From NCBI GenBank assembly GCA_003232015.1, contig QIKU01000161.1, forward strand, positions 1 through 13,480: DNA of 13,480 bases, in the 5' to 3' direction. Both the position numbers and the translations under genes were made by a program. The notes beneath the pieces are model-generated. The model was not told where the DNA came from and did no database searches. It worked only from the letters and a program-made list of their open reading frames with translations. The DNA is from Gammaproteobacteria bacterium. GTDB lineage: Bacteria; Pseudomonadota; Gammaproteobacteria; UBA6429. Numbering within the stretch: position 1 is the stretch's first letter; the number at the start of each line of letters is the position of its first letter. Shown here in pieces: positions 6,268 through 13,480 of the stretch.

Positions 6268-6298
6268 TTGTTTTTTCGATTAGTATTAATCGTATAAA
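6268..6298 (+). promoter_or_regulatory. Candidate promoter with inverted repeat upstream of the PilZ gene
   Basis: TTGTTT (6268-6273) and TATAAA (6293-6298) are 19 bases apart. The spacer contains a perfect inverted repeat, CGATTA (6277-6282), GTAT, TAATCG (6287-6292). If used, transcription would begin only a few bases before the ATG at 6313, which has no Shine-Dalgarno sequence. The repeat could be an operator. Spacing is longer than ideal, so confidence is low. Confidence 0.3.
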
Positions 6299-6312
6299 CC
6301 AATTTAAAATGT

Positions 6313-7113
6313 ATGACTGATAATAACCCCAACAACTCTTCACCTAACGCTTCTGAGGCTGCCAGCTCATCTAATATTGATTTAGACGGCAGCACCGATA
6401 TTGAAAAATATCTGCTGCAAAGCAAAGGTGAAATCGTTCAAAAATTACGTTTGCTAGGCAAAAGTAAATCGTCCATCAGTGGTTTTTTTAACCATGGCAA
6501 TGACTTTTTCTTAACCTCGGTTGTTGATGTGCTCCGCGACAAAAACATATTAGTGCTCGATATCAGTTCTGATCCTGAACTGAACAAAAAAATTACCGCT
6601 GCCAACAATATTATATTGAAAGCAAAGCACTTAGGGATTACGGCACAGTTTAAGACCCAATCTATCCAGACAGCCAAATTTAAGGGGCAACAACTTTTAG
6701 CTTGCGCAATACCCGATGATTTATTATGGGTGCAACGTCGAGAACATTTTCGCGTACATATTCCACTCAGTAACAACGCGATGTTCCAGATAAAAACAGA
6801 ACAAGATGGTGTTAGCGAATACCCCATCATTGATGTCAGCGGGAGTGGCATTGCCATTGCCGATGAAACTTTCTCACTAAAAGTAGAAGCAGGCGATGAA
6901 TTTAATAATGTCAGTCTTTTCTTTAACGACGATCTCAGCTGCACCACCGATCTAATCGTACAAAATACCCTGCCCTTGCACTTCGATAAACCTTCTGCAG
7001 GGCAACGTGTCGGCTGCCGCTTTAATAGCCTCCTGCTCACCGATTTTTCTGCCGATTTACAACGCTATATTAACCTGCTCGACAGCCACTACCGTAAAAC
7101 TCTTTCTGACTAA
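6313..7113 (+). CDS. YcgR-like PilZ domain c-di-GMP binding protein
   Basis: A 266-residue soluble protein with the two-domain layout of YcgR flagellar brakes. Residues 1-25 are a disordered Ser/Asn-rich leader. Residues about 28-135 resemble the YcgR N-terminal domain (EKYLLQSKGEIVQKLRLLGK). Residues about 140-255 are a PilZ domain with both c-di-GMP contacts: R143-x3-R147 in QRREHFRVHIP and D174-x-S176-x2-G179 in IDVSGSGIAI. YcgR proteins bind c-di-GMP and act on the flagellar motor to slow swimming. That role is inferred, since no flagellar gene is nearby and other PilZ proteins share this layout. The ATG at 6313 has no evident ribosome-binding site; see the promoter upstream. It follows gluQ by 87 bases and is probably transcribed separately. 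Confidence 0.86.
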   Translation: MTDNNPNNSSPNASEAASSSNIDLDGSTDIEKYLLQSKGEIVQKLRLLGKSKSSISGFFNHGNDFFLTSVVDVLRDKNILVLDISSDPELNKKITAANNIILKAKHLGITAQFKTQSIQTAKFKGQQLLACAIPDDLLWVQRREHFRVHIPLSNNAMFQIKTEQDGVSEYPIIDVSGSGIAIADETFSLKVEAGDEFNNVSLFFNDDLSCTTDLIVQNTLPLHFDKPSAGQRVGCRFNSLLLTDFSADLQRYINLLDSHYRKTLSD

Positions 7114-7153
7114 ATTAATACACACATTCCTGCTATAAAAACTAAATTGTGTA

Positions 7154-7182
7154 TTGACCTTACTGCAAAATACCGATTTAAT
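7154..7182 (+). promoter_or_regulatory. Candidate sigma70 promoter of acs
   Basis: TTGACC (7154-7159), 17 bases and TTTAAT (7177-7182) each match consensus at five of six positions. The leader to the acs ATG would be about 110 bases. An eight-base inverted repeat, AATACACA (7117-7124) with TGTGTATT (7148-7155), overlaps the -35 and could be regulatory or a weak end of the PilZ transcript. Confidence 0.4.
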
Positions 7183-7186
7183 AAGA

Positions 7187-7198
7187 TGATAATTATCA
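7187..7198. promoter_or_regulatory. Perfect 12-base palindrome at the acs promoter start
   Basis: TGATAATTATCA is a perfect palindrome beginning four bases after the candidate -10. Its TGAT-N4-ATCA form resembles FNR/Anr-type half-sites (TTGAT-N4-ATCAA) with the outer bases mismatched. At this position a bound regulator would repress. AT-rich palindromes also arise by chance. Confidence 0.3.
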
Positions 7199-7300
7199 CG
7201 AATAATCAATATATTATTCAATAGCTTACAATAAAAGTCATGCGACAAACAAAAGAAGTTAAATGACAAATAACCGTACCGTTTAAATTTAGGAGTCACC

Positions 7301-9241
7301 ATGTCAGAGGCAAAAATCTATCCCATCAAAGAAAATTTTGCAGCCACTACACATATCACCGAAGCACAATACAACGAAATGTATCAACGTTCGGTTAGCG
7401 ACCCCAGCGGTTTCTGGGCGGAGCAAGCCCATGATTTTATCGACTGGTATAAGGACTGGGATACGGTACTCGACTGGGATTACAGCAAAGGACACATCCG
7501 CTGGTTTGAAGGTGCAAAGCTGAATGTGAGTTACAACTGTATTGACCGGCATCTGGAAAAACGTGCCGATCAGGTGGCGATTATCTGGGAAGGTGACGAC
7601 CCCAATGACGATAAAAAAATTACCTATAAAGAACTGCATCAGGAAGTCAGCAAACTGGCCAACGTTTTAAAAACGCGCGGGGTTAAAAAAGGCGACCGGG
7701 TTTGTATTTATATGCCGATGATCCCCGAGGCCGCTTATGCAATGCTAGCCTGCACCCGTATTGGTGCCGTGCATTCGGTTGTCTTTGGCGGCTTTTCACC
7801 GGAGTCCCTCAAAGACCGAATTTTAGACTCCGACTGCCAAATTGTCATTACCGCCGATGAAGGCGTGCGTGGCAGTAAAAAAATCCCACTTAAAAGCAAC
7901 ACCGACAAAGCCGTTGTACAATGCCCGAACGTGCATACCGTACTCACCGTTAAGCGTACCGGTGGTGATATCCACTGGAATGATAAAATCGATGTCTGGT
8001 ATCACGAGCTGATGGCCGATGCATCGGTCGACTGCCCGCCAGAACAAATGGACGCCGAAGATCCCTTATTTATTCTTTATACTTCGGGTTCCACCGGCAA
8101 GCCTAAAGGCGTACTCCACACAACCGGTGGCTATATTCTTTATGCTGCCATAACCACCAAATATACATTTGATTTACACGATGGTGATGTGTTCTGGTGT
8201 ACCGCCGATGTCGGCTGGGTAACCGGCCACAGCTATCTTGTTTATGGCCCACTGGCCATTGGTGGCACCACCATTTCATTTGAAGGCATTCCAAATTACC
8301 CAACGGCTTCACGATTCTGGGAAGTGGTCGATAAACATCAGGTTAATGTTTTCTATACCGCACCCACAGCCATTCGCGCACTGATGCGTGAAGGCAATGA
8401 TCCTGTCACTAAAACAAGCCGTAAGAGCTTAAGACTGCTGGGCACGGTGGGCGAACCGATTAACCCAGAAGCATGGGAATGGTATTACCGCATTGTAGGC
8501 GAAGAGCGTTGCCCTATTGTCGATACCTGGTGGCAAACCGAAACCGGTGGTCATATGCTTACCCCTTTACCCGGTGCCACCCCGCTTAAACCCGGCTCAG
8601 CCACCCACCCTTTCTTTGGTGTACAACCGGCACTAATGGACACCAATGGCAAAGTTGTCGAAGGCAACCCTGCCGAAGGCGCACTGGTGATGACCCACCC
8701 CTGGCCGGGGCAAATGCGCAGTATTTATGGTGACCATGATCGTTTTATCAAAACCTATTTCTCCGATTACCCCGGCAATTATTTTAGTGGTGACGGTGCA
8801 CGCCGGGATGAAGACGGTTACTACTGGATTACCGGCCGCATGGATGACGTATTGAATGTTTCTGGCCACCGCATGGGCACCGCCGAAGTGGAAAGTGCGC
8901 TGGTACTACACGAAGCGATTGCCGAAGCCGCGGTTGTTGGCTACCCGCACGACATTAAAGGCCAGGGTATTTACGCCTATGTCACGCCTATAGCAGGTAT
9001 TGAAACAACCGAAGAATTACGCAAGGAACTGATTCAACTGGTACGCCATGAAATTGGCCAGATAGCTTCACCAGATATTATTCAATGGGCACCGGCTCTG
9101 CCCAAAACCCGCTCGGGTAAAATTATGCGCCGCATTTTACGTAAAATTGCCGCCAATGAAGTGGATGAGTTGGGTGATACCAGTACGCTGGCTGATCCGG
9201 CAGTGGTTGAAGAGCTGGTTAAGAACCGGGCAAATAAATAA
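7301..9241 (+). CDS. acs: Acetyl-coenzyme A synthetase (AMP-forming)
   Basis: A 646-residue enzyme, full length for the family, which converts acetate, ATP and CoA to acetyl-CoA through an acetyl-AMP intermediate in the cytosol. Domains in order: ACAS N-terminal region (about 22-85, [20 protein letters not shown]), the AMP-binding core with the phosphate loop [11 protein letters not shown] (260-270), GEPINPEAW (385-393) and DTWWQTETG (408-416, including the tryptophan that limits the acyl pocket to acetate), and the mobile C-terminal domain with [18 protein letters not shown]607 in that last motif is the lysine that protein acetyltransferases modify to switch the enzyme off in Salmonella and others. 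AGGAG lies five bases before the ATG. Its stop is six bases from the convergent modC stop. It probably serves acetate assimilation. Confidence 0.97.
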   Translation: MSEAKIYPIKENFAATTHITEAQYNEMYQRSVSDPSGFWAEQAHDFIDWYKDWDTVLDWDYSKGHIRWFEGAKLNVSYNCIDRHLEKRADQVAIIWEGDDPNDDKKITYKELHQEVSKLANVLKTRGVKKGDRVCIYMPMIPEAAYAMLACTRIGAVHSVVFGGFSPESLKDRILDSDCQIVITADEGVRGSKKIPLKSNTDKAVVQCPNVHTVLTVKRTGGDIHWNDKIDVWYHELMADASVDCPPEQMDAEDPLFILYTSGSTGKPKGVLHTTGGYILYAAITTKYTFDLHDGDVFWCTADVGWVTGHSYLVYGPLAIGGTTISFEGIPNYPTASRFWEVVDKHQVNVFYTAPTAIRALMREGNDPVTKTSRKSLRLLGTVGEPINPEAWEWYYRIVGEERCPIVDTWWQTETGGHMLTPLPGATPLKPGSATHPFFGVQPALMDTNGKVVEGNPAEGALVMTHPWPGQMRSIYGDHDRFIKTYFSDYPGNYFSGDGARRDEDGYYWITGRMDDVLNVSGHRMGTAEVESALVLHEAIAEAAVVGYPHDIKGQGIYAYVTPIAGIETTEELRKELIQLVRHEIGQIASPDIIQWAPALPKTRSGKIMRRILRKIAANEVDELGDTSTLADPAVVEELVKNRANK

Positions 9242-9247
9242 AAGAGG

Positions 9248-10315
9248 TTAAGCTAATAGTGCCACACTTTTCACCTGTGCATAAACGGGCTTACCTTTTT
9301 TAAGACCCAGTTCATTAGCAGACTTACGTGTGATACGACTTAGCATGGGCACGCCGTTTGCGGATAAGCGAATCATCACCTGTGACGGGTTTTCATCAAT
9401 AATTTCGTCAACAGTAACCGGGATAATATTAAGAATACTGGTATTTGACTGGTGCGCTAATGTTAAGCTGACATCACGTGCGGCTAAACGTAACCTTGCA
9501 TTGTCGCCCACTTGCAATGCTTTTTGCGTTACGCTGATTGTTCCACCAGCAAACTCCAGATGGGTTAAATGATATTGATCATCATGTCCGATTACATTTG
9601 CTTCGATAATAGCTGCAGCGTCATTGTCATGCGAAACAGGTAAATCAAGTCGTGTCATCATTTCATGAATACCGCCCGATGCAACAATACGGCCTGAGTC
9701 CATTAATACAAGGTGGTCTGCCAACCTCGAAACTTCCATGCTTGAATGGCTTACATAGATAACAGGTATGTCCAGTTCGGTATGCAGTGCTTCAAGATAA
9801 GGCATAAATTCATCTTTTCGTTTCTGGTCTAATGCAGCCAGTGGTTCATCCATTAATAATAAACAAGGATTAACAGCCAACGCACGTGCTATAGCGACTC
9901 TTTGTTTCTCTCCACCGGAAAGGCTGCTCGACTCTCGCTGTAACAAATGAGCGATACCTAAAAGTTCAACAATATTATCAACTGAAGCTTTTTGGTTTTT
10001 ACGCTGTGAACGTTTAATACCATAGTCAATATTTTTTTGAACATTTAAATGCGGGAACAAACTGGGTTCCTGAAAAATATAACCGATGGAACGTTGATGG
10101 GCTGGCACAAAAGAATGCTGATCTTGCCACACAGTATCTGCAACTTTTAAATACCCATTGGCACAATGTTCTAACCCGGCTATAACACGCAGCAACGTTG
10201 TTTTACCACAACCTGATGGGCCAAAGATGGCGGTAATCCCCTTTGACGGCACAGAGAAGTGGGTATCCAGAGTAAAGTTTCCTCTTACCACATTAAAGCG
10301 AGCCTCAATGCTCAT
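9248..10315 (-). CDS. modC: Molybdate ABC transporter ATP-binding protein ModC
   Basis: A 355-residue ATPase of the molybdate importer, the usual length. The ABC domain shows Walker A GPSGCGKTT (32-40), the Q-loop in FQEPSLFPHL (81-90), signature LSGGEKQR (132-139), Walker B LLLMDEP with D156 and E157, and the switch histidine H190 in YVSHS. The C-terminal region, about 290-352, is a TOBE domain (RLAARDVSLTLA, NIIPVTVDEI) that binds oxyanions and can down-regulate the transporter. The start ATG overlaps the modB stop by four bases (ATGA), so translation is coupled. It is the last gene of the operon and converges on acs with a six-base gap and no separate terminator in it. Confidence 0.94.
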   Translation of the reverse strand: MSIEARFNVVRGNFTLDTHFSVPSKGITAIFGPSGCGKTTLLRVIAGLEHCANGYLKVADTVWQDQHSFVPAHQRSIGYIFQEPSLFPHLNVQKNIDYGIKRSQRKNQKASVDNIVELLGIAHLLQRESSSLSGGEKQRVAIARALAVNPCLLLMDEPLAALDQKRKDEFMPYLEALHTELDIPVIYVSHSSMEVSRLADHLVLMDSGRIVASGGIHEMMTRLDLPVSHDNDAAAIIEANVIGHDDQYHLTHLEFAGGTISVTQKALQVGDNARLRLAARDVSLTLAHQSNTSILNIIPVTVDEIIDENPSQVMIRLSANGVPMLSRITRKSANELGLKKGKPVYAQVKSVALLA

Positions 10316-11001
10316 AGACCATAACCACTTTTATAGGTTAACTTTCGGTTAACGGCATAAACTGTAATTAACAAAACAAACGCTAACAACATCAACGTGG
10401 CAGACAACCAGTGTGCATTAGCATACTCCAGGCTTTCTACATGGTCGTAGATAGCAATGGATACAACTTGTGTTTCACCCGGGATGTTACCACCTATCAT
10501 TAACACCACACCAAACTCACCAATAGTATGTGCGAAACCAAGTACAGCGGCTGTAAAAAACCCCGGACGGGCTAATGGGATGGCAACAGTAAAAAACCGA
10601 TCCAGTGGCGAAGCGCCTAAGGTTGCGGCCACATCTAATGGCCGCTGGCCAATGGCAGCGAAGGCATTTTGCAGCGGTTGAATAACAAACGGCATGGAAT
10701 AGATAACCGAACCAATAACCAGACCGGTGAAGGTGAAAGCCAGAGGTTCGGCACCTAAAAATTCCATTGTGCTACCAATGGGGCCATCAGGCCCAAGTGC
10801 CACCAGTAGATAAAAGCCCAGCACCGTCGGCGGCAACACTAACGGCAAAGCAACAATAGCTTCGAATATAAACTTGAATCGCCAGCGTGATTTAGCCAGC
10901 CACCAGGCAACAGGTGTACCAATTACTAAAAGAATAATCGTTGTTATTACTGCTAACTTAACAGTAATAAATAATGCAGTCAGATCGGCTTCGTTAAACA
11001 T
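10312..11001 (-). CDS. modB: Molybdate ABC transporter permease ModB
   Basis: A 229-residue inner-membrane permease, the normal ModB size (E. coli 229), with about five or six hydrophobic segments: roughly residues 10-35, 45-70, 88-110, 145-168 and 200-220. The cytoplasmic EAA loop that docks on ModC is DVAATLGASPLDRFFTVAIP (120s to 140s). The ModB-typical GGNIPGETQVVSIAIYDHVE follows. Pairs of ModB form the channel for molybdate and tungstate delivered by ModA. Its ATG overlaps the modA stop by one base (TAATG) and its stop overlaps modC by four, so the three genes are translated as a coupled unit. Confidence 0.95.
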   Translation of the reverse strand: MFNEADLTALFITVKLAVITTIILLVIGTPVAWWLAKSRWRFKFIFEAIVALPLVLPPTVLGFYLLVALGPDGPIGSTMEFLGAEPLAFTFTGLVIGSVIYSMPFVIQPLQNAFAAIGQRPLDVAATLGASPLDRFFTVAIPLARPGFFTAAVLGFAHTIGEFGVVLMIGGNIPGETQVVSIAIYDHVESLEYANAHWLSATLMLLAFVLLITVYAVNRKLTYKSGYGL

Positions 11002-11771
11002 TATGGTGTATCGTACCCATGTTCACGAATAAGTCGTAATGTTTTTTTACTTTTTACAAACTGGGTAAATGAACGAGTTGCATCTGTATCGGTTAATACG
11101 ACCGCTTGCTGAATAATCGGTTGATAGTCTGATTGAGGAACAAGCCAATATGCCCCTTTCGTTGATGATGAAACATGCTTAACCTGAGAATAAGCAACAA
11201 ACCCCAACTGTGCGTTACGGCTTTTAACAAACTGAAAAGTCTGATTAATGTTTTCACCGCGCACAAGCCGGCCGCTTAATTGCGTCCATAAACCATGTTT
11301 TAGTAAAACCTCTTTTGCGGCCATACCATAAGGTGCAAGCCGGGGGTTTGCAATAGCCATGCGTCTGAATGGTAGTTTCCCGGACTGTATTCTGGATAAG
11401 ACATTATGATTAAAATAATTAGATACCGGGCTCCATAAAACCAGCCGCCCTATTGCATAAGTAAAACGACTGCCTGCTATTATTTTCCCTTCTTTTTCCA
11501 GGCGCTGCGGGCGATAAGCGTCAGCTGCAAAAAAAACATCAAACGGTGCGCCATTTTTTATCTGCGCATAATGTTTACCTGTCGAACCGCTACTTAAAAT
11601 TACTTTATACTTTGTAGAATTTTCAAACCGCTGGGCAATCTCAAGCATTGTCGTTGCAAAATTACTTGCTACCGCCACACGGATCTCATCTGCCAGCAGA
11701 TTTTCACTGAAAGGCATACAAACAAAAAAAAGAAACAGTGGAAGGAATCGTGCACTCTTCATTTGGAACAT
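11001..11771 (-). CDS. modA: Periplasmic molybdate-binding protein ModA
   Basis: A 256-residue substrate-binding protein, close to E. coli ModA (257). Residues 1-27 are a signal peptide, with a basic start (MFQMKSARF), a hydrophobic core (LPLFLFFVCMPF) and a likely cut after LLA before DEIRVAVASNF. Ligand-binding landmarks are ASNF (S36) and SSGSTGKHYAQIKNGAPFDVF-type loop residues S60 and S61, followed by FAADAYRPQRLEKEG. The protein captures molybdate in the periplasm and passes it to ModB. A second ATG at 11762 (MKSARF) would give a more typical signal peptide. Neither ATG has a clear ribosome-binding site. The 80-base upstream gap has a TATAGT (minus strand, 11809-11804) but no recognisable ModE operator. 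Confidence 0.94.
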   Translation of the reverse strand: MFQMKSARFLPLFLFFVCMPFSENLLADEIRVAVASNFATTMLEIAQRFENSTKYKVILSSGSTGKHYAQIKNGAPFDVFFAADAYRPQRLEKEGKIIAGSRFTYAIGRLVLWSPVSNYFNHNVLSRIQSGKLPFRRMAIANPRLAPYGMAAKEVLLKHGLWTQLSGRLVRGENINQTFQFVKSRNAQLGFVAYSQVKHVSSSTKGAYWLVPQSDYQPIIQQAVVLTDTDATRSFTQFVKSKKTLRLIREHGYDTP

Positions 11772-11851
11772 GATAAACCAATAGAACGTATCAAAGGTTC
11801 AATACTATACTCTATTTTATATGCAAAAAGAACATAGCAGAAAATAATACC

Positions 11852-12640
11852 TTATGCTGTTTTACTATCCGTATAGTTAGCAAGTACATCAGCTAAATTG
11901 TCACGAATGTCCAGTAATTTTTGTGAAATAGCCTCTATACGTTGTCTTTGCAGAAAACCCCAGCCAACCGGAGTCGGGCGAAAAATACTGTGGCGGACCC
12001 GTGCATTGGAATTTAATGCATTGGCTAAACTCATTCCTGCCGGGAATTTATCATCAATATCGTTGACTATATTATTGATAACTCTGCGTCTGACAAGAAA
12101 ATGGGATATTAGTAATATCGCTACCCCTGCAAATGCTATTAATGAAGAGAATGCAGGACGCTGCTTTATAAAATCAATATAACTACCACTATCAAAACCC
12201 GCACCTGACCAGTATAACCCTGCAGCTACCCCGAATAGCATTAAAACAAAGGTAAGCAAGTCCCACATCAATACCCTTTTCATCCATAAATCCCGATACT
12301 GCTGTATTTTTAACACAACCTTTTCACTAAAAGTTGCAGTTAGTTCATCCAGATAGTCAACCAGTTTAACAAAATCATCTTTACTCATTTTATCCAGAGT
12401 TTGTTTGTGATGATCCAGCTTGCCGATAATAGAACACCATGATACTTTGTCAGAAAAAGAAGCGGCTTTATCCAGCACACCTAAGGAAAAGCCCACCTTA
12501 TCTACTTTTTGATACTGCACTAATATATCCAGCATCAAATCGCGCACATCGTGCATCGTTGTTTCTGATTTTTTCACATGACTATAAAGCTGCCGACTGG
12601 TTGACGGCTTGTCATGATGTTTATCGTTACAAATACTCAT
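11852..12640 (-). CDS. Protein of unknown family with two membrane segments
   Basis: A 262-residue protein I do not recognise. Residues 1-120 are hydrophilic and helical (VRDLMLDILVQYQKVDKVG, then repeated amphipathic helices with KLDHH and FVKLVDYLDEL). Two membrane segments follow at about 124-144 (MWDLLTFVLMLFGVAAGLYW) and 164-183 (FSSLIAFAGVAILLISHFLV), joined by a short loop. The end, residues 184-262, starts with basic RRR and is again helical. Short loop and basic flank suggest both long ends are cytoplasmic. GATGAGG eight bases before the ATG supports this start over an in-frame ATG at residue 29. It lies 14 bases after the DUF302 gene, surely in the same transcript, and 80 bases before modA. 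No signal peptide or catalytic motif is visible. Confidence 0.78.
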   Translation of the reverse strand: MSICNDKHHDKPSTSRQLYSHVKKSETTMHDVRDLMLDILVQYQKVDKVGFSLGVLDKAASFSDKVSWCSIIGKLDHHKQTLDKMSKDDFVKLVDYLDELTATFSEKVVLKIQQYRDLWMKRVLMWDLLTFVLMLFGVAAGLYWSGAGFDSGSYIDFIKQRPAFSSLIAFAGVAILLISHFLVRRRVINNIVNDIDDKFPAGMSLANALNSNARVRHSIFRPTPVGWGFLQRQRIEAISQKLLDIRDNLADVLANYTDSKTA

Positions 12641-12654
12641 AGGAACTGCCTCAT

Positions 12655-13242
12655 CTAAAATTCACCGGATGCACCACGTGCCATAATATCCTGTATAATC
12701 ATTTTCACCTTTAGTGCTTCCTGTTTAAGTTCTGCTGGCAAGGGCGAGCCGCCATGAATCATTAAATCCATATTTAAACTGTATAACCACAACTGCCCCT
12801 GTTTATCTTCCAGCAAGGTTACCCGGCATGGCAGGTAAGCAGAGAAGGCATCACTGTAGTCAACCATTTTTGCCGCTGTTAAGGCATTACAAAACATAAA
12901 TATTTTCATATATCGAAAAGGTTTGCCACTCATTGCCTCTACCTGTTTAGATAAAGGCAGCTCACCCACATTTTTTATATTATGCTCATTGGCAACTGAA
13001 CGCATTGCGTCTTCAACATCTTCGACAGCCAAGCCTTTCTGTACTTTTGTTTTCCAGACCGTAGCTTCAGCAGCATTACCCGTTTCCAGAATATCCGTTG
13101 CCAGTTTAGTATACGTCTCTAACGCCTTCTCATCGAAGTTATTAAAAATATGGTAGGCCGGCTCCATTTTATAAACCAGCATGAAAAACACAATAACCGA
13201 AAACAAACCAATAAGAGAAAAAATATTTCTGAGTATAGTCAT
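12655..13242 (-). CDS. Membrane-anchored DUF302 domain protein
   Basis: A 195-residue protein with one N-terminal membrane segment (about residues 6-24, NIFSLIGLFSVIVFFMLVY) acting as an uncleaved anchor, so the rest probably faces the periplasm. Residues about 110-180 are a DUF302 domain: FMFCNALTAAKMVDYSDAF, YLPCRVTLLEDKQGQLWLYS and MDLMIHGG, with the family's two cysteines at C118 and C139. DUF302 proteins are small, widespread and common in sulfur-oxidising and other environmental bacteria; biochemical roles are unproven. The middle region 35-105 is charged and helical. AAAGGA nine bases upstream supports the ATG. The gene lies 39 bases after the Pro/Tyr-rich gene and 14 before the two-segment membrane protein. 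Confidence 0.85.
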   Translation of the reverse strand: MTILRNIFSLIGLFSVIVFFMLVYKMEPAYHIFNNFDEKALETYTKLATDILETGNAAEATVWKTKVQKGLAVEDVEDAMRSVANEHNIKNVGELPLSKQVEAMSGKPFRYMKIFMFCNALTAAKMVDYSDAFSAYLPCRVTLLEDKQGQLWLYSLNMDLMIHGGSPLPAELKQEALKVKMIIQDIMARGASGEF

Positions 13243-13267
13243 AGTATGCAGTCCTTTCGTGGCAATA

Positions 13268-13289
13268 GTTATTAACTATATTTAATAAC
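13268..13289. repeat. AT-rich inverted repeat at the end of the Pro/Tyr-rich gene
   Basis: GTTATTAA (13268-13275) and TTAATAAC (13282-13289) are perfectly complementary around a six-base loop and overlap the stop codon of the gene entering from the right. It lacks GC pairs and a following T-run on the minus strand, so it is not a convincing terminator. It may be an operator for the DUF302 gene or chance. Confidence 0.35.
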
Positions 13290-13480
13290 CTCGCCATCCA
13301 TTGTAATAATATTGCGGGTAAGCTGGAGGCGGTGGCAGCGGATAATATTGAGGATATGGCCCCGCATAAGGAAAAGGAGCTGGCTGATTACGTGTGTTAA
13401 GCTGGCCTTGTTCAGAACCGGTAACGCTACCGGTATTAGTAGTCTGTACTTGCTGTTGCTTTTGCCACTGTTCCCATGCC
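13282..13480 (-). CDS. C-terminal end of a Pro/Tyr/Gln-rich protein, cut by window edge
   Basis: An open frame enters from the right edge and stops at TAA (13284-13282), giving 65 visible residues and no start. The composition is skewed: WEQWQKQQQVQ, then a Thr/Ser/Gly stretch (TTNTGSVTGSEQG), then a low-complexity tail PYPQYYPLPPPPAYPQYYYNG ending GWRGY. Low-complexity Pro/Tyr/Gln tails occur in secreted or surface proteins and in disordered scaffolds. No domain can be named. That it is a real gene rests on the uninterrupted frame, the strand and spacing shared with the genes that follow, and the coherent low-complexity residue use. A second reading frame of the same strand is closed after 14 codons. 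Confidence 0.68.
   Translation of the reverse strand, partial: AWEQWQKQQQVQTTNTGSVTGSEQGQLNTRNQPAPFPYAGPYPQYYPLPPPPAYPQYYYNGWRGY

Noticed and set aside
6438..7040. 200-codon minus-strand open frame opposite the PilZ gene
   Set aside because: It is a shadow of the PilZ frame: rich in Ser/Leu/Arg/Cys with no domain, while the plus-strand frame has both c-di-GMP motifs.
11804..11831. Minus-strand TATAGT with an upstream TTCTTT as a modA promoter
   Set aside because: The -10 is good but the -35 matches consensus poorly. The region is very AT-rich, so the match is weak.

Overview
The window looks like a piece of a gammaproteobacterial chromosome. It carries a DksA with the full coiled-coil tip and zinc finger, a glutamyl-Q tRNA(Asp) synthetase downstream of it, a YcgR-like PilZ protein, a DUF3579 protein, HemP and a modABC operon. 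Genes are dense and no gap exceeds 300 bases. I see no rRNA, tRNA, insertion sequence, integrase or CRISPR array. A CbbY-type phosphatase and a DUF302 protein would fit a chemoautotrophic or sulfur-oxidising lineage, but that is inference and the genus cannot be fixed from this sequence.

Left part (1-3140). A class I aminotransferase runs off the left edge on the minus strand. Divergent from it is a four-gene plus-strand cluster: a 67-aa protein, HemP (55 aa), a 429-aa coiled-coil DUF2325 protein and a 97-aa cysteine-rich protein. It is preceded by a strong sigma70-type promoter with a Fur-box-like 9-1-9 inverted repeat at the expected transcription start. This reads as an iron-repressed, probably haem-related operon. 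The first and last small proteins share a motif, which makes this the most system-like part of the window.

Middle part (3188-9241). A CbbY-like HAD phosphatase (minus) is divergent from an unusual dksA whose product has about 90 extra lysine-rich, histone H1-like residues at its N-terminus. A DUF3579 gene lies antisense between dksA and gluQ, a pair that is adjacent in E. coli. Then come a PilZ/YcgR-like c-di-GMP effector and acs (acetyl-CoA synthetase), each with a candidate promoter and a symmetric DNA element upstream.

Right part (9248-13480), all minus strand. Read in the direction of transcription: the end of a Pro/Tyr-rich protein entering from the right edge, a membrane-anchored DUF302 protein, a 262-aa protein of unknown family with two membrane segments, then modA-modB-modC for molybdate uptake. 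The mod genes overlap and are surely one operon. The three genes upstream are closely spaced and may form a second envelope-associated unit.
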